From Achromobacter spanius (GTDB lineage: Bacteria > Pseudomonadota > Gammaproteobacteria > Burkholderiales > Burkholderiaceae_B): a stretch of DNA of 64,000 nucleotides. Below are positions 1-7,535 of the stretch, in pieces (within the stretch, counting starts at the first letter, position 1; each line of letters opens with the position of its first letter). The notes beneath the pieces were generated by a model. That model was not told the DNA's origin and did not search any database. It was given only the letters and a program-made list of their open reading frames with translations. The stretch spans positions 3,596,001 to 3,660,000 of the forward strand of contig NZ_CP121261.1 in NCBI RefSeq assembly GCF_029637605.1, written 5' to 3'. The translations under genes were made by a program, and so were the position numbers.

Positions 1-147
1 TTCCTTCAAACGGTTTGGTCGCCTGATGAAGGGTATAAGACTGGTGCCATGCACGCCCTAATCACCGCCAACCGAACCGTTTGACCCCACCTCACTGCAC
101 AGGCTGTTGATTCAAAATGAATTTCGCTGGAAATTCGTGGGGAAACC

Positions 148-291
148 TCAGAGTCTGACCACCTTAATACAAGCCACTTCCTCACCGACGACGCGACGAT
201 AAAGCTGCTCTGGTGCGCTGCAAATCACCGTCAAATGGGGCGCCGCCACATACCATTGAACCGAAGCGACGCCCCCTTCTAAAAACAACAT
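148..291 (-). CDS. Short hypothetical ORF (47 aa), possible gene remnant
   Basis: An open frame of 47 codons starts 11 bp downstream of the immunity gene on the same strand and ends at a TGA inside a variant of the AGTCTGAC repeat. The product (MLFLEGGV... ending KVVRL) resembles no family I know. Its composition is ordinary and could be the tail of a displaced cassette gene or a remnant left by the repeat element. No ribosome binding site stands out. Functional assignment is not possible. Confidence 0.2.
   Translation of the reverse strand: MLFLEGGVASVQWYVAAPHLTVICSAPEQLYRRVVGEEVACIKVVRL
152..167 (+). repeat. Variant copy of the RAYT-associated repeat
   Basis: The sequence AGTCTGACCACCTTAA differs from the start of the RAYT end repeat (AGTCTGACACCTTAA) by one inserted C. 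It lies about 3.8 kb from the RAYT element, on the far side of the toxin genes. It may mark an old element end or may be chance. Confidence 0.3.
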
Positions 292-302
292 AAATGACAG
301 AA

Positions 303-614
303 CTAAATTTGAGCAGAATTACTCATTAGCAAAACTTGCACTCTTGTTAACCAATGCGCCGGGCGCTCCCCGGAATAGGTAGGGTCAAAGTAGCATCCAA
401 GAACCTCCACCATAAAAACTTTTAACTCGTCATCATTCATTTCAGCCGCAAGAATCGCATCTATCTCCATCGCCGCGCGAAGAAGATAATCTTTTGGTTC
501 AGCTTTTAGAATGGCTGACAAAGCAAGCTCCTCCGTTGCAAATTCTTCGGGCCAATCCTGATGGAAATAGCAGCCTAGAAGTTGGCCCAGGGCGTCAAAT
601 TTTTTGTCTTTCAT
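303..614 (-). CDS. CdiI_2-like immunity protein (103 aa)
   Basis: Probable cytoplasmic immunity protein that neutralises the toxin encoded just upstream. The N-terminal segment LGQLLGCYFHQDW is typical, as I recall, of the CdiI_2 family of contact-dependent inhibition immunity proteins, which are about 90-110 residues long and acidic; this one is 103 residues and rich in Glu and Asp. The ATG overlaps the toxin stop codon in an ATGA junction (611-614), so the two are translationally coupled, the usual toxin-immunity arrangement. Base composition is lower in GC than the rest of the window, as expected for exchangeable cassettes. Binding to this particular toxin is inferred from position. Confidence 0.75.
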   Translation of the reverse strand: MKDKKFDALGQLLGCYFHQDWPEEFATEELALSAILKAEPKDYLLRAAMEIDAILAAEMNDDELKVFMVEVLGCYFDPTYSGERPAHWLTRVQVLLMSNSAQI

Positions 615-2230
615 CGCGAGACAGGGAACCCTGTTAAAACGTTATAACCAAATGGCATACTGGAATTTCGCTGCAAAACAACCCGCGCATTACTAACATC
701 GAGAGCCTTCTCAGTGCCGCGCACAACGGAAATTCCAACGAACTCAGTAGACGAAGCTGGATTGTATTCCAGAATCAATCTATTCCTGCGACCACTGACC
801 CATTCTGATATTTTGGTGTGATTCGATTCCAGGACTTTTGACACCACATCCTCGGCGACAGCTCTCGTATAAAAGGAAGATGACGCAGAGATTCGGGGCT
901 CTTGACCCAAGCGGCTCAGGAGCGAACTTTCGGTTTGGCCAACATGCTTCAAAAGCAAGTGGCCCCCGACATTCTCGTGAGCTTGCAGCCCTCCTCCTAT
1001 AACAATTCGGCTGAAAGCCGTGTCTCCACCAAATGCGGCAGGCGAAATGTTCAAGGCCGTGGGCCGACTAGCCCTCCCGCCCAGCACACCGCCCAATAAA
1101 ACTGCTGCGCCGCTACTTGCAGCCTCAAACTTTCCTTGAAATATACTTTCCAGAGTATTCTCAAGTGCACTGAACGGTGCACCGTAGTATTCGCCCAGCG
1201 TCCCTCCCGCCTTCGCAAATTTCCCCGTGTCGCTCCAAGGTTGGAACTCTTCCGCACGCCCAGTCATCACGGCTGTCGCAGCCAAACCTGTCAACCGCGC
1301 AGTATCCACAGCCATCAGCGGCATCTCAACCAAAGCGTCCTTCGCCCCGACGACAAAATCGCGTGTCAATGCACCTAATTTCTCGGCCATGCTCACAGGC
1401 TCGGTGTCCATCACCGATCGATTTGCACGCCCCTCCTTGAGCCCATAAAAGAATGACCCCTTCCCCCCCCAAGATTCGTTCGGCGCGACACCCTTGCGTG
1501 CCAATGCCAGCGCTTCCAAAGCCGCAGCGGAGTTATTCCCCCCGTTATCCGCCAGCAGTACCCCTTGGTGCCGTGGCTTGTCCTCGGACATGACCCGGAC
1601 TAAGGCGGAGTAGAGATCGTTTTCCGACTCGCCGCTCGTATATGTCGGCGATTCACTTCCATTGACAGGAAGCCCCGCTCGAAGACGCGCCAAAGGCAGG
1701 CCTCCATCATCCATAGACAATGGGTCGCGCACGAAGGCGGCAAGATCTTGCTCGCTTATCCTGATGCCTTGACCCGAACGCCTGCGATCTGTCGACGGAG
1801 GCGATGACTCATCCTGCATCGCGTCGACAACAGCGTTCCCCAACGCATTCCCAAACGCATCAGTCGCAATCCTGACGTAGTCCGCCTTGCCGCCCGACAG
1901 CACCGTGGCGGCAACCCCTCCCACGGCGCCCGCGACGAAGCCGCGCGTCATTCTTTCGCCAAACACAGTCGCGTTGGGCAGAACTGTCGAACTCACCGCT
2001 GAGCCCACACCCGCGCCGATTCCGGCCGCTGCGACATTGGTCCAATTGAATCTGGATTGCAGCCCTGTCGCCACGGCGATGCCCTGGCTCACCGTCGAAC
2101 TCACCGCCGCGCGCGCCACCGATTGCGTGACGCCCAGGCTTCCCCTGGCTGCATTTGCAATCTCGGCGTCTGACGCAAAGAAGTTTGCACCGTTGAAGGC
2201 AGCGCCCACGCCAGCCGTTACGGACTTCAT
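611..2230 (-). CDS. Orphan CdiA C-terminal fragment with RNase A-like toxin domain (539 aa)
   Basis: Residues 1 to about 125 (MKSVTAGVGAAFNGANFF..., SQGIAVATGLQ) match the DUF637-type region found deep inside large CdiA/filamentous haemagglutinin proteins. There is no signal peptide, TPS secretion domain or haemagglutinin repeat, so this is the 3' part of a much larger gene. The last 120 or so residues look like the bacterial CdiA-CT RNase A-like domain (RNAse_A_bac): GGHLLLKHVGQ near residue 424 supplies a His and Lys, SASSSFYTRAVAE follows, and YNVLTGFP near 533 supplies the C-terminal Thr region. That family cleaves RNA in neighbouring cells and is blocked by an adjacent CdiI protein. Without the delivery domains this copy is probably an orphan module, able to act only after recombination into an intact cdiA or if expressed internally. 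The family call rests on motifs recalled by eye. Confidence 0.7.
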   Translation of the reverse strand: MKSVTAGVGAAFNGANFFASDAEIANAARGSLGVTQSVARAAVSSTVSQGIAVATGLQSRFNWTNVAAAGIGAGVGSAVSSTVLPNATVFGERMTRGFVAGAVGGVAATVLSGGKADYVRIATDAFGNALGNAVVDAMQDESSPPSTDRRRSGQGIRISEQDLAAFVRDPLSMDDGGLPLARLRAGLPVNGSESPTYTSGESENDLYSALVRVMSEDKPRHQGVLLADNGGNNSAAALEALALARKGVAPNESWGGKGSFFYGLKEGRANRSVMDTEPVSMAEKLGALTRDFVVGAKDALVEMPLMAVDTARLTGLAATAVMTGRAEEFQPWSDTGKFAKAGGTLGEYYGAPFSALENTLESIFQGKFEAASSGAAVLLGGVLGGRASRPTALNISPAAFGGDTAFSRIVIGGGLQAHENVGGHLLLKHVGQTESSLLSRLGQEPRISASSSFYTRAVAEDVVSKVLESNHTKISEWVSGRRNRLILEYNPASSTEFVGISVVRGTEKALDVSNARVVLQRNSSMPFGYNVLTGFPVSR

Positions 2231-2236
2231 GCATGA

Positions 2237-2341
2237 CGCGTCGGACTGCGGCCGACGGCGTTCCAGACGCTAAACGAGATCGACGAGGTGAACCGGAAGT
2301 GCTTGGGCATTGCGACGGGCACGCCCGTTCCGCACGGATAA
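2237..2341 (+). pseudogene. Possible 3' remnant of an unidentified gene
   Basis: Immediately upstream of the toxin fragment the plus strand has 34 open codons ending in TAA (LRPTAFQTLNEIDEVNRK... ending TPVPHG) with GC-ending codons and protein-like composition, but no start codon and a TGA just before. It may be the broken end of a gene lost when the toxin module was inserted. I do not recognise the family. Confidence 0.25.
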
Positions 2342-2470
2342 TCGGGGACTTGAGCCGTAGCTCGGTCTAACATCGTGATTTCTAGGTTGTCACTTCAGTT
2401 AGTACGGCACGGATGAATCTCGGCGGCGTGACTGCTCGCTGCCGCTCAGTCTTCAACAGTAAAATAAACC

Positions 2471-3064
2471 ATGCAAAACCTACTAGACATCGCGGCCGCT
2501 CCGCTGCAGAAAATTCGAGCCGTTTATGACGCCAAGACAATCCGCGTCTATCAGGCTTACTCAGATGCTGTTGCGGATACGGCCCTGGCACACGGAACGT
2601 TCGTGTCACCACCTTTCAAAATGGAGCGGATGACTTGGATTAAACCTTCCTTCCTCTGGATGATGTACCGGGCAGGATGGGGTCAAAAGGACGACGGCCA
2701 GAGACGTATTCTGGCTATAGACATCACGCGGGAGGGCTTCGAATGGGCTCTGACGCATAGTTGCTTGAGCCGCCCCCACCCCTCAATGAGCAAGGAGGAG
2801 TGGATGCGTGTAAAAAAAGAGGCCCCCGTGCGCATTCAATGGGACCCGGACCGCGACTTAATACTACAGCCTTTACCGTACCGGACAATTCAGATCGGCT
2901 TGAGTAATGAGGCCGTTCAGCTTTATGTGAATCAATGGATTTACCGGATTAGAGATGTAACACCCTTGGTTCGCGAGATTCATGCTCTTGTCGACGATAA
3001 GCAATTCGCAGAGGCAACCCGCAGGCTGCCCGCGGAACACGCGTATCAGTATTTAGATATATGA
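2471..3064 (+). CDS. DUF4291 domain-containing protein (197 aa)
   Basis: Matches DUF4291 along its whole length. The characteristic run is visible: IRAVYDAKTIRVYQAYS near residue 15, FKMERMTWIKPSFLWMMYR near 50-70, ILAIDITREGFEWAL near 85, VRIQWDPDRDLILQPL near 123, and YRTIQIGLSNEAV near 137. About 200 residues is normal for the family, which is cytoplasmic and of unknown biochemical role. The gene is transcribed against its neighbours, and its last 12 bases overlap the convergent end of the putative immunity gene. It sits between two toxin/immunity modules, but I know of no evidence that it belongs to them. Confidence 0.9.
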   Translation: MQNLLDIAAAPLQKIRAVYDAKTIRVYQAYSDAVADTALAHGTFVSPPFKMERMTWIKPSFLWMMYRAGWGQKDDGQRRILAIDITREGFEWALTHSCLSRPHPSMSKEEWMRVKKEAPVRIQWDPDRDLILQPLPYRTIQIGLSNEAVQLYVNQWIYRIRDVTPLVREIHALVDDKQFAEATRRLPAEHAYQYLDI

Positions 3065-3409
3065 GCCAAATGGCCCATATACCACCCCCCCTTGCTCTAT
3101 GAGTCCGTTGAATTCATTCTGATTAGGCAATGACTTCGCTTGATGGGGCCACTGCTCCAAAACATGCTGAGACCAACCGTTAACATCCATTTGTTGGATT
3201 GGCTGCAGGATCTCTTCGGGATGCAATCCATCTTCTAAAAGTCTCGCAAGGACCCTTTTTGTGGCTTCTACGTAATCGACCCCGGATGCGTAGCAACTGA
3301 CATAAGCCCCCGAAAAATTCACTGGCATTACCGAATCTTCCATTCGAGTCACGTGAAGGGGAATAATGAAAACCTTTTCCAAAACAGACTCCGTTAAATC
3401 ACAAATCAT
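3053..3409 (-). CDS. Putative immunity protein of the second toxin module (118 aa)
   Basis: Small acidic protein (MICDLTESVLEK..., GAYVSCYASGVDYVEATKRVL, HPEEILQPIQQMDV) with no family I can name. I chose the ATG at 3409 because it lies inside the last codons of the upstream toxin frame, giving an 11-bp overlap and translational coupling; an earlier in-frame ATG at 3451 would overlap more deeply and has no better support. Length, charge and position directly behind a CdiA-type C-terminus suggest immunity. The 3' end overlaps the convergent DUF4291 gene by 12 bp. Function is inferred from context only. Confidence 0.5.
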   Translation of the reverse strand: MICDLTESVLEKVFIIPLHVTRMEDSVMPVNFSGAYVSCYASGVDYVEATKRVLARLLEDGLHPEEILQPIQQMDVNGWSQHVLEQWPHQAKSLPNQNEFNGLIEQGGVVYGPFGSYI

Positions 3410-3950
3410 CAGGGTGAACCACCCGCGCAGTGCCAGGCCTAATGGCGTCACGTAGCCACTGAATTTGCTCAGGCGTCCTTAACCCGAACTGATCGGGAGC
3501 CTTATTTACGTCTACCCGCAACGGTGCAGATGGATGAAGTTTTACGTTAGCTTCCTTATCATAAATCGAGGCTTGCCTCAGCCGCGTCAAGAGCGAAACA
3601 TCAACCTCCACAGCCGTAATGGTGGCATTGCCTCCTCGGTTGATACGAGCGAACTCCTTGGCTCGTTGAGGCTGTCCAAGGTTGACGAACATAGTCCGTT
3701 CGCCGCCCGCCTTGGTCGAAACTACTGGCACAGTTCCATCCTCCAAAATTCGAGGAGTGAAGCCAGCATCGTCAACCCGATACAACGTAACGCTCTCCCC
3801 GACGCTTGGAACTTTACCAGCATCGACCAAGCCCCTCGATTCCTTCGAAAGCCCCCCCGCCGCAATCCCTTGATTCGCCCTCGACGAGACAACTCTGGAT
3901 CCCCGCCCTCCAATTACACCTCCAAAGATACCTGCCGCACCACTCCCAAT
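3399..3950 (-). pseudogene. Truncated CdiA-type toxin C-terminus, 5' end lost at the RAYT element
   Basis: The open frame runs 183 codons. It opens with a Gly-rich stretch (AAGIFGGVIGGRGSR) typical of CdiA/FHA pre-toxin regions, then a compact domain (YRVDDAGF, GERTMFVNLGQPQRAKEF, VDVSLLTRLRQASIYDKEA, QIQWLRDAIRPGTARVV). The YRV...ERTMFVN pattern faintly recalls ADP-ribosyltransferase-type polymorphic toxins, but this is a weak guess. Going upstream, the frame hits a TAA that lies inside the inverted repeat of the RAYT element, so the toxin sequence starts exactly at the element edge. The only starts left are internal ones such as TTG at 3830. The stop overlaps the start of the putative immunity gene. 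Probably a displaced, non-secreted module. Confidence 0.55.
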
Positions 3951-3965
3951 TTAAGGTGTCAGACT
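3950..3965 (-). repeat. RAYT element left inverted repeat
   Basis: Reads AGTCTGACACCTTAAA on the minus strand and contains the RAYT stop codon. It is inverted with respect to the two copies at 4808-4823 and 4891-4906. Confidence 0.75.
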
Positions 3966-4654
3966 ACCTTTAAAGGACGTCCTCGAGGTCCGGGTGCCAC
4001 TTTTCGTCCAAACAATTCCTCGAGCTCTCTCACAAACCTCTCATCCGATGTAGGAACACTCTTCCGACTGCCCGCTCTTATCGTCAATAGATCCGCCTCA
4101 CTAACCTCAGAGTCCAAGTAGTTTCGATACGCAGTCCGACGCAAAATCTCCGAGTTTCCAAGTCCCAAATAGATAGGATGAAGATCCAAAACCTTATCAG
4201 GCCATAGGCCCATTCGGCCACGGTAGCTCGACCACGGATACTCTCCCGCGTGCGCAACCATGCCCGCCCTTACGGGATTCAATTCGATATAGCGGCAACA
4301 CGCAAGCAGATACTTTTCGGTCTGAACAATACTCGACTTGAAGCGAGCCTCCCAAAGCGAACCCGAACCAGCGCGTTGAACATTCCACCTCCTGGTCGCC
4401 CGCCGCGCTAGTTCCTTCATCAGGCGGCTTATCGCGGTGGCATCCCGGCCTGGAGTCAAAAGCAGATGCACATGATTGCTCATCAAGCAATAGGCATGCA
4501 CCTGCACGTCCAATTCCGCCTTCTTACTACATAGGTCATCGAGATACGCATTGCAGTCGTTGGGCCCATTAAACACATCTTTTCGGCTGTGGCCTCGCTG
4601 CACTACATGATGCGCACAATGAGGGATCAATACCCGCGGTAGCCTGGGTGCCAT
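3959..4654 (-). CDS. REP-associated tyrosine transposase (RAYT), IS200-like Y1 fold (231 aa)
   Basis: Single-strand DNA transposase-like protein of the Y1/HuH type. The metal-binding HxH pair is in SNHVHLLL (His61, His63). The candidate nucleophile is Tyr115 in QTEKYLLACC, followed by the family hallmark RYIELNPVRAGMV. The N-terminus (MAPRLPRVLIPHCAHHVVQRG) is also typical. The C-terminus ends RGRPLKVV, and the TGA stop is part of the inverted repeat at 3950-3965, so gene and element end interlock. RAYTs usually process REP palindromes rather than jump as IS elements. All catalytic residues are present, so the protein may be active. Confidence 0.9.
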   Translation of the reverse strand: MAPRLPRVLIPHCAHHVVQRGHSRKDVFNGPNDCNAYLDDLCSKKAELDVQVHAYCLMSNHVHLLLTPGRDATAISRLMKELARRATRRWNVQRAGSGSLWEARFKSSIVQTEKYLLACCRYIELNPVRAGMVAHAGEYPWSSYRGRMGLWPDKVLDLHPIYLGLGNSEILRRTAYRNYLDSEVSEADLLTIRAGSRKSVPTSDERFVRELEELFGRKVAPGPRGRPLKVV

Positions 4655-4777
4655 ATTGCCCGTCCATTCAAAAAATATAGCAATTCAGCTTACATGGACT
4701 GCCAACATGGATGGCATGAAATAGGAGACGTTTTTGGCACGCAAGGACTGCAGACTTAAGAAATCGCGCACGCCCTG

Positions 4778-4825
4778 CCTGGCCAAGATATAAAAAATAA
4801 AAAATGCAGTCTGACACCTTAAAAA
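4778..4825 (+). repeat. RAYT-side direct repeat, copy 1
   Basis: A 48-bp unit: CCTGGCCA, a 19-bp AT-rich variable stretch, then TGCAGTCTGACACCTTAAAAA. Both conserved blocks recur 83 bp downstream at identical spacing. Confidence 0.75.
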
Positions 4826-4860
4826 GCCCCAATAACTATATGCGTAGGACCTCGAGCGTG

Positions 4861-4910
4861 CCTGGCCAGGCTAAGGATTAATAGAACTGCAGTCTGACAC
4901 CTTAAAAAAA
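4861..4910 (+). repeat. RAYT-side direct repeat, copy 2
   Basis: Same layout as the copy at 4778: CCTGGCCA at 4861-4868 and TGCAGTCTGACACCTTAAAAA beginning at 4888, again 27 bp apart. Only the spacer differs. Together with the terminator at 4944, these repeats account for most of the gene-free stretch 4655-5000. Confidence 0.75.
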
Positions 4911-4943
4911 GTCCGACCAGCTTCGCCTAGGCCCCGCCACCCC

Positions 4944-4973
4944 AAAAAAAAACCCGACGATTTCTCGTCGGGG
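4944..4973 (-). terminator. Strong intrinsic terminator of the liv/dehydrogenase operon
   Basis: On the minus strand CCCGACGA, loop GAAA, TCGTCGGG is followed by nine T residues. The 8-bp perfect stem with a tetraloop lies 28 bp after the receptor gene and insulates the operon from the accessory island. Confidence 0.93.
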
Positions 4974-5000
4974 AGTCCCTGCACACACAACACAGCTTGC

Positions 5001-6305
5001 TCAGTTCGAATACACCTTGATCTGGTCGCTTTTCAAGACATCCGGGGTCAGGTTCTTTTCAATCCAGCCCATCGACGTGTCTTCCACGCCCGGGGTGACC
5101 AGTTCCGCCGGCACGATCGTAATGTCGGCCAGGACCTTGAACGGGTACTTGTCGCTCTTCTTGGTCACGCCGAACAACTGCGCTTCCAGGGCTTGGCCGT
5201 CGGCGCGGTGCATTTTGACTTCGCGGCCGTAGCCTTTGAAGTTCACGTCGTGCATGGCGGCGGCCACTTGTTCCACGGTGGGCCAGGCGCCGCCGTTGTC
5301 CTTGATGGCTTTTTCGTAGCCGGCTTTCAGGCCTTGAAGCGCTTGCGCCATGTGGTAGACCGAATAGATGGGATACGCGCCCGTCTTGTCGTGGAATTTC
5401 TTCACGAAAGCCTGGTGCTGCGGATCGTCCTTGGTTTCCGGGTGCAGGAAGTAGTGGTCGCCGCGCGCGCCGACGTAGACGCCTTCAGGCAAGGCGTTGC
5501 CCAGGCGTTCCAGCGAGCTTTCTGCCAGGGACAGCACGAAGGTGGAGTTCTTGAACAGGTTGCGTTGCGAGGCCTGGCGCACGAAGTTGTCCAGGTCGCC
5601 GCCCCACGAAGTGGACACGATGACGTCTGGGCGCAGGGCTTGCAGGCGGCTGATTTCGGTGGAGAAGTCGGCGGCGCCGAACTTGGGGAACATCTCGGCC
5701 ACGACCTTCACGTCGGGCTTGAACTTCTTCAGCGCGGCCATGAAGATGTCACGCGAATCGCGGCCCCAGGCGTAGTCCTGGTTGACGATGGCGATGGTCT
5801 TGAAGTCGGGTTTGACCTTCATCAGGTACAGCACTTGGGCAACCATTTCGGTGGTGGCATTGGCTTGCGTGCGCACCACGTACTTGTACTTCTTGCCTTC
5901 CAGGGCTTTTTCCGTGCCGCAGTCCCACATCACGTTCAGCACTTTCAGGTCTTCGGCGACGGGGGCCACGATGTTGCAGTTGCCGCTGGAGATCGCGGAC
6001 AGCATGACGCGGGTGCCGCCTTCGGCCAGGCGGCGGTACTCGGACAGCAGCTTTTCACCGCCGCCGCCTTCGTCGATGTAGCTGGGCACGATCTTCACGC
6101 CGTCGATACCGCCCGCGGCGTTGAGATCCTGGATAAGGATTTCGGCCGCGTCTCGGGCGGGCACACCGAACACCGAGGCCGAGCCCGACAGGAAGGTCGA
6201 GATGCCGATGTTCAGTTCCTTGGGCTTGTCGGCGGCGCTGGCCAGGGCCGCGAAGCCGGTCAGCAATGTGGCGCCTAACAGGGCGGCGAGTCTTGAGGTT
6301 TTCAT
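5001..6305 (-). CDS. Liv-type ABC transporter substrate-binding protein (434 aa)
   Basis: Periplasmic receptor of the branched-chain amino acid type (Peripla_BP_6). A signal peptide is visible (MKTSRLAALLGATLLTGFAALASA, cleaved about residue 24), followed by LNIGISTFLSGSASVFGVPARDAAEILIQDLNAAGGIDG, the usual start of the first lobe, and YRRLAEGGTRVMLSAISSGN at the ligand cleft. About 430 residues is at the long end of the family, as in receptors for aromatic or organic acids and amides. It is the last gene of the operon, 36 bp behind the alcohol dehydrogenase, and its terminator follows. The ligand cannot be read from sequence; the three dehydrogenases suggest an alcohol or a compound degraded through one. 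Confidence 0.9.
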   Translation of the reverse strand: MKTSRLAALLGATLLTGFAALASAADKPKELNIGISTFLSGSASVFGVPARDAAEILIQDLNAAGGIDGVKIVPSYIDEGGGGEKLLSEYRRLAEGGTRVMLSAISSGNCNIVAPVAEDLKVLNVMWDCGTEKALEGKKYKYVVRTQANATTEMVAQVLYLMKVKPDFKTIAIVNQDYAWGRDSRDIFMAALKKFKPDVKVVAEMFPKFGAADFSTEISRLQALRPDVIVSTSWGGDLDNFVRQASQRNLFKNSTFVLSLAESSLERLGNALPEGVYVGARGDHYFLHPETKDDPQHQAFVKKFHDKTGAYPIYSVYHMAQALQGLKAGYEKAIKDNGGAWPTVEQVAAAMHDVNFKGYGREVKMHRADGQALEAQLFGVTKKSDKYPFKVLADITIVPAELVTPGVEDTSMGWIEKNLTPDVLKSDQIKVYSN

Positions 6306-6341
6306 GGTCTTGTCTCCAGTGTTGTAGTCGGGTCTATGCCC

Positions 6342-7466
6342 TTAGAAAACGATGGCGTCGCGCAGGCTGCCGCCGGTGGCGAGGTGATCGAACCCCTCGT
6401 TGATCTGGTCCAGCGAAAACGATTTGCCCATCATCCGGTCCACCGGCAACTGGCCGGCTTTGTAGAGGTCGATGTAGCGGCTGATGTCGATGGCGGGTAC
6501 GCCAGACCCCAGGTAACTGCCGCGTATGTCGCGCTCTTCGCCCACCATCTGCGAGAGCGACAGCGGGAAGCTGAACTTGGGGTTGGGCAAGCCCGACGTG
6601 ACGGTGGCGCCGCCGCGCCGGGTCAGCTTGTAGGCGGTCTCGAACGCGGGCACGGCGCCCGCCATGTCAAAGCCGTAGTCCACGCGGCCGCCGGCCAGGT
6701 CGAACAGGTCGTCGTCCGTCTTGACCTGCTTGGGGTTGACCACGTGAGTCGCGCCCAGCTCTTTGGCCAGGGCGAGTTTTTCATCGCTGAGATCGACGGC
6801 AACGACGCGGCGCGCGCCTGCCGCCACAGCGGCCAGCAAGGCGGACAGGCCGACGCCGCCCAGCCCCACGATGGCGGCGGTGTCGCCGGCCTTGATGCGC
6901 GCCCGGTTCAGCACCGCGCCCGCGCCGGTCAGCACGGCGCAGCCGAACAGCGCGGCTTCGCGGTGGCTGAGTTCAACGTTGACTTTCACGCATGACCGGC
7001 GCGACACCACGGCGTATTCGGCAAAGCAGGACACGCCGGTGTGGTGGTTCAGGTATTCGTCGCCGATGTGCAGGCGGCGGTCGCCGCCCAGCAAGGTGCC
7101 TTGCGTGTTGGCGGCGGCACCGGGTTCGCATAGCGCGGGGCGGCCTTCCATGCAAGGATTGCAGCAGCCGCAACTGGGCACGAACACCATGGCCACGTGA
7201 TCGCCGGGTTTCAGGTCGGTAACGCCGGGGCCGGTCTCGACCACTTCGCCCGATGACTCATGCCCCAACACGATGGGCACGCCGCGCGGGCGGTCGCCGT
7301 TGATGACCGACAAATCCGAATGGCAAAGGCCGGCCGCCTTGATGCGCACCAGCACTTCGCCCGTGCCGGGCGGGTCCAGTTCGACCTCGGTAATGGCCAA
7401 TGGCCGGGTCTGGGCGTAAGGACCTTGCACCCCTACGTTACGCAACAACGCCGCTTTGATTTTCAT
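6342..7466 (-). CDS. Zinc-dependent alcohol dehydrogenase (374 aa)
   Basis: Medium-chain NAD(P)-dependent alcohol dehydrogenase. Catalytic zinc ligands are Cys48 (GLCHSD) and His69-Glu70 (LGHES), with a later Cys near 176 (LFGCAVLTG). The structural zinc loop is complete: Cys99-x2-Cys102-x2-Cys105-x7-Cys113. The Rossmann motif is GLGGVGLSAL near residue 200. Loop pattern and length resemble class III/aryl-alcohol dehydrogenases. It probably oxidises the transported alcohol, or one made from it, to the aldehyde for the neighbouring aldehyde dehydrogenase. It lies 69 bp behind the SDR gene. Substrate unknown. Confidence 0.88.
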   Translation of the reverse strand: MKIKAALLRNVGVQGPYAQTRPLAITEVELDPPGTGEVLVRIKAAGLCHSDLSVINGDRPRGVPIVLGHESSGEVVETGPGVTDLKPGDHVAMVFVPSCGCCNPCMEGRPALCEPGAAANTQGTLLGGDRRLHIGDEYLNHHTGVSCFAEYAVVSRRSCVKVNVELSHREAALFGCAVLTGAGAVLNRARIKAGDTAAIVGLGGVGLSALLAAVAAGARRVVAVDLSDEKLALAKELGATHVVNPKQVKTDDDLFDLAGGRVDYGFDMAGAVPAFETAYKLTRRGGATVTSGLPNPKFSFPLSLSQMVGEERDIRGSYLGSGVPAIDISRYIDLYKAGQLPVDRMMGKSFSLDQINEGFDHLATGGSLRDAIVF

Positions 7467-7535
7467 GCGCTGACATCCAAGTAAAAGCCGTACGGACGAA
7501 AGGCCGGCCGGCGCACGCCGGCCGAATCCACACCC

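Larger units (their letters stand above)
3950..4823 (-). mobile_element. RAYT element with terminal inverted repeats
   Basis: About 870 bp bounded by TTTAAGGTGTCAGACT at 3950-3965 and its exact inverse AGTCTGACACCTTAAA at 4808-4823, enclosing one RAYT gene. A second right-end copy at 4891-4906 gives an alternative boundary. No target-site duplication is obvious. The left end interrupts a toxin frame. Calling it a discrete mobile unit is inference from the symmetry. Confidence 0.6.

Noticed and set aside
5193-6278. Long plus-strand open frame (361 codons) opposite the Liv receptor
   Set aside because: His-, Val- and Gly-rich translation with no family similarity; it is the complement of a well-recognised gene whose GC-ending codons keep the frame open.
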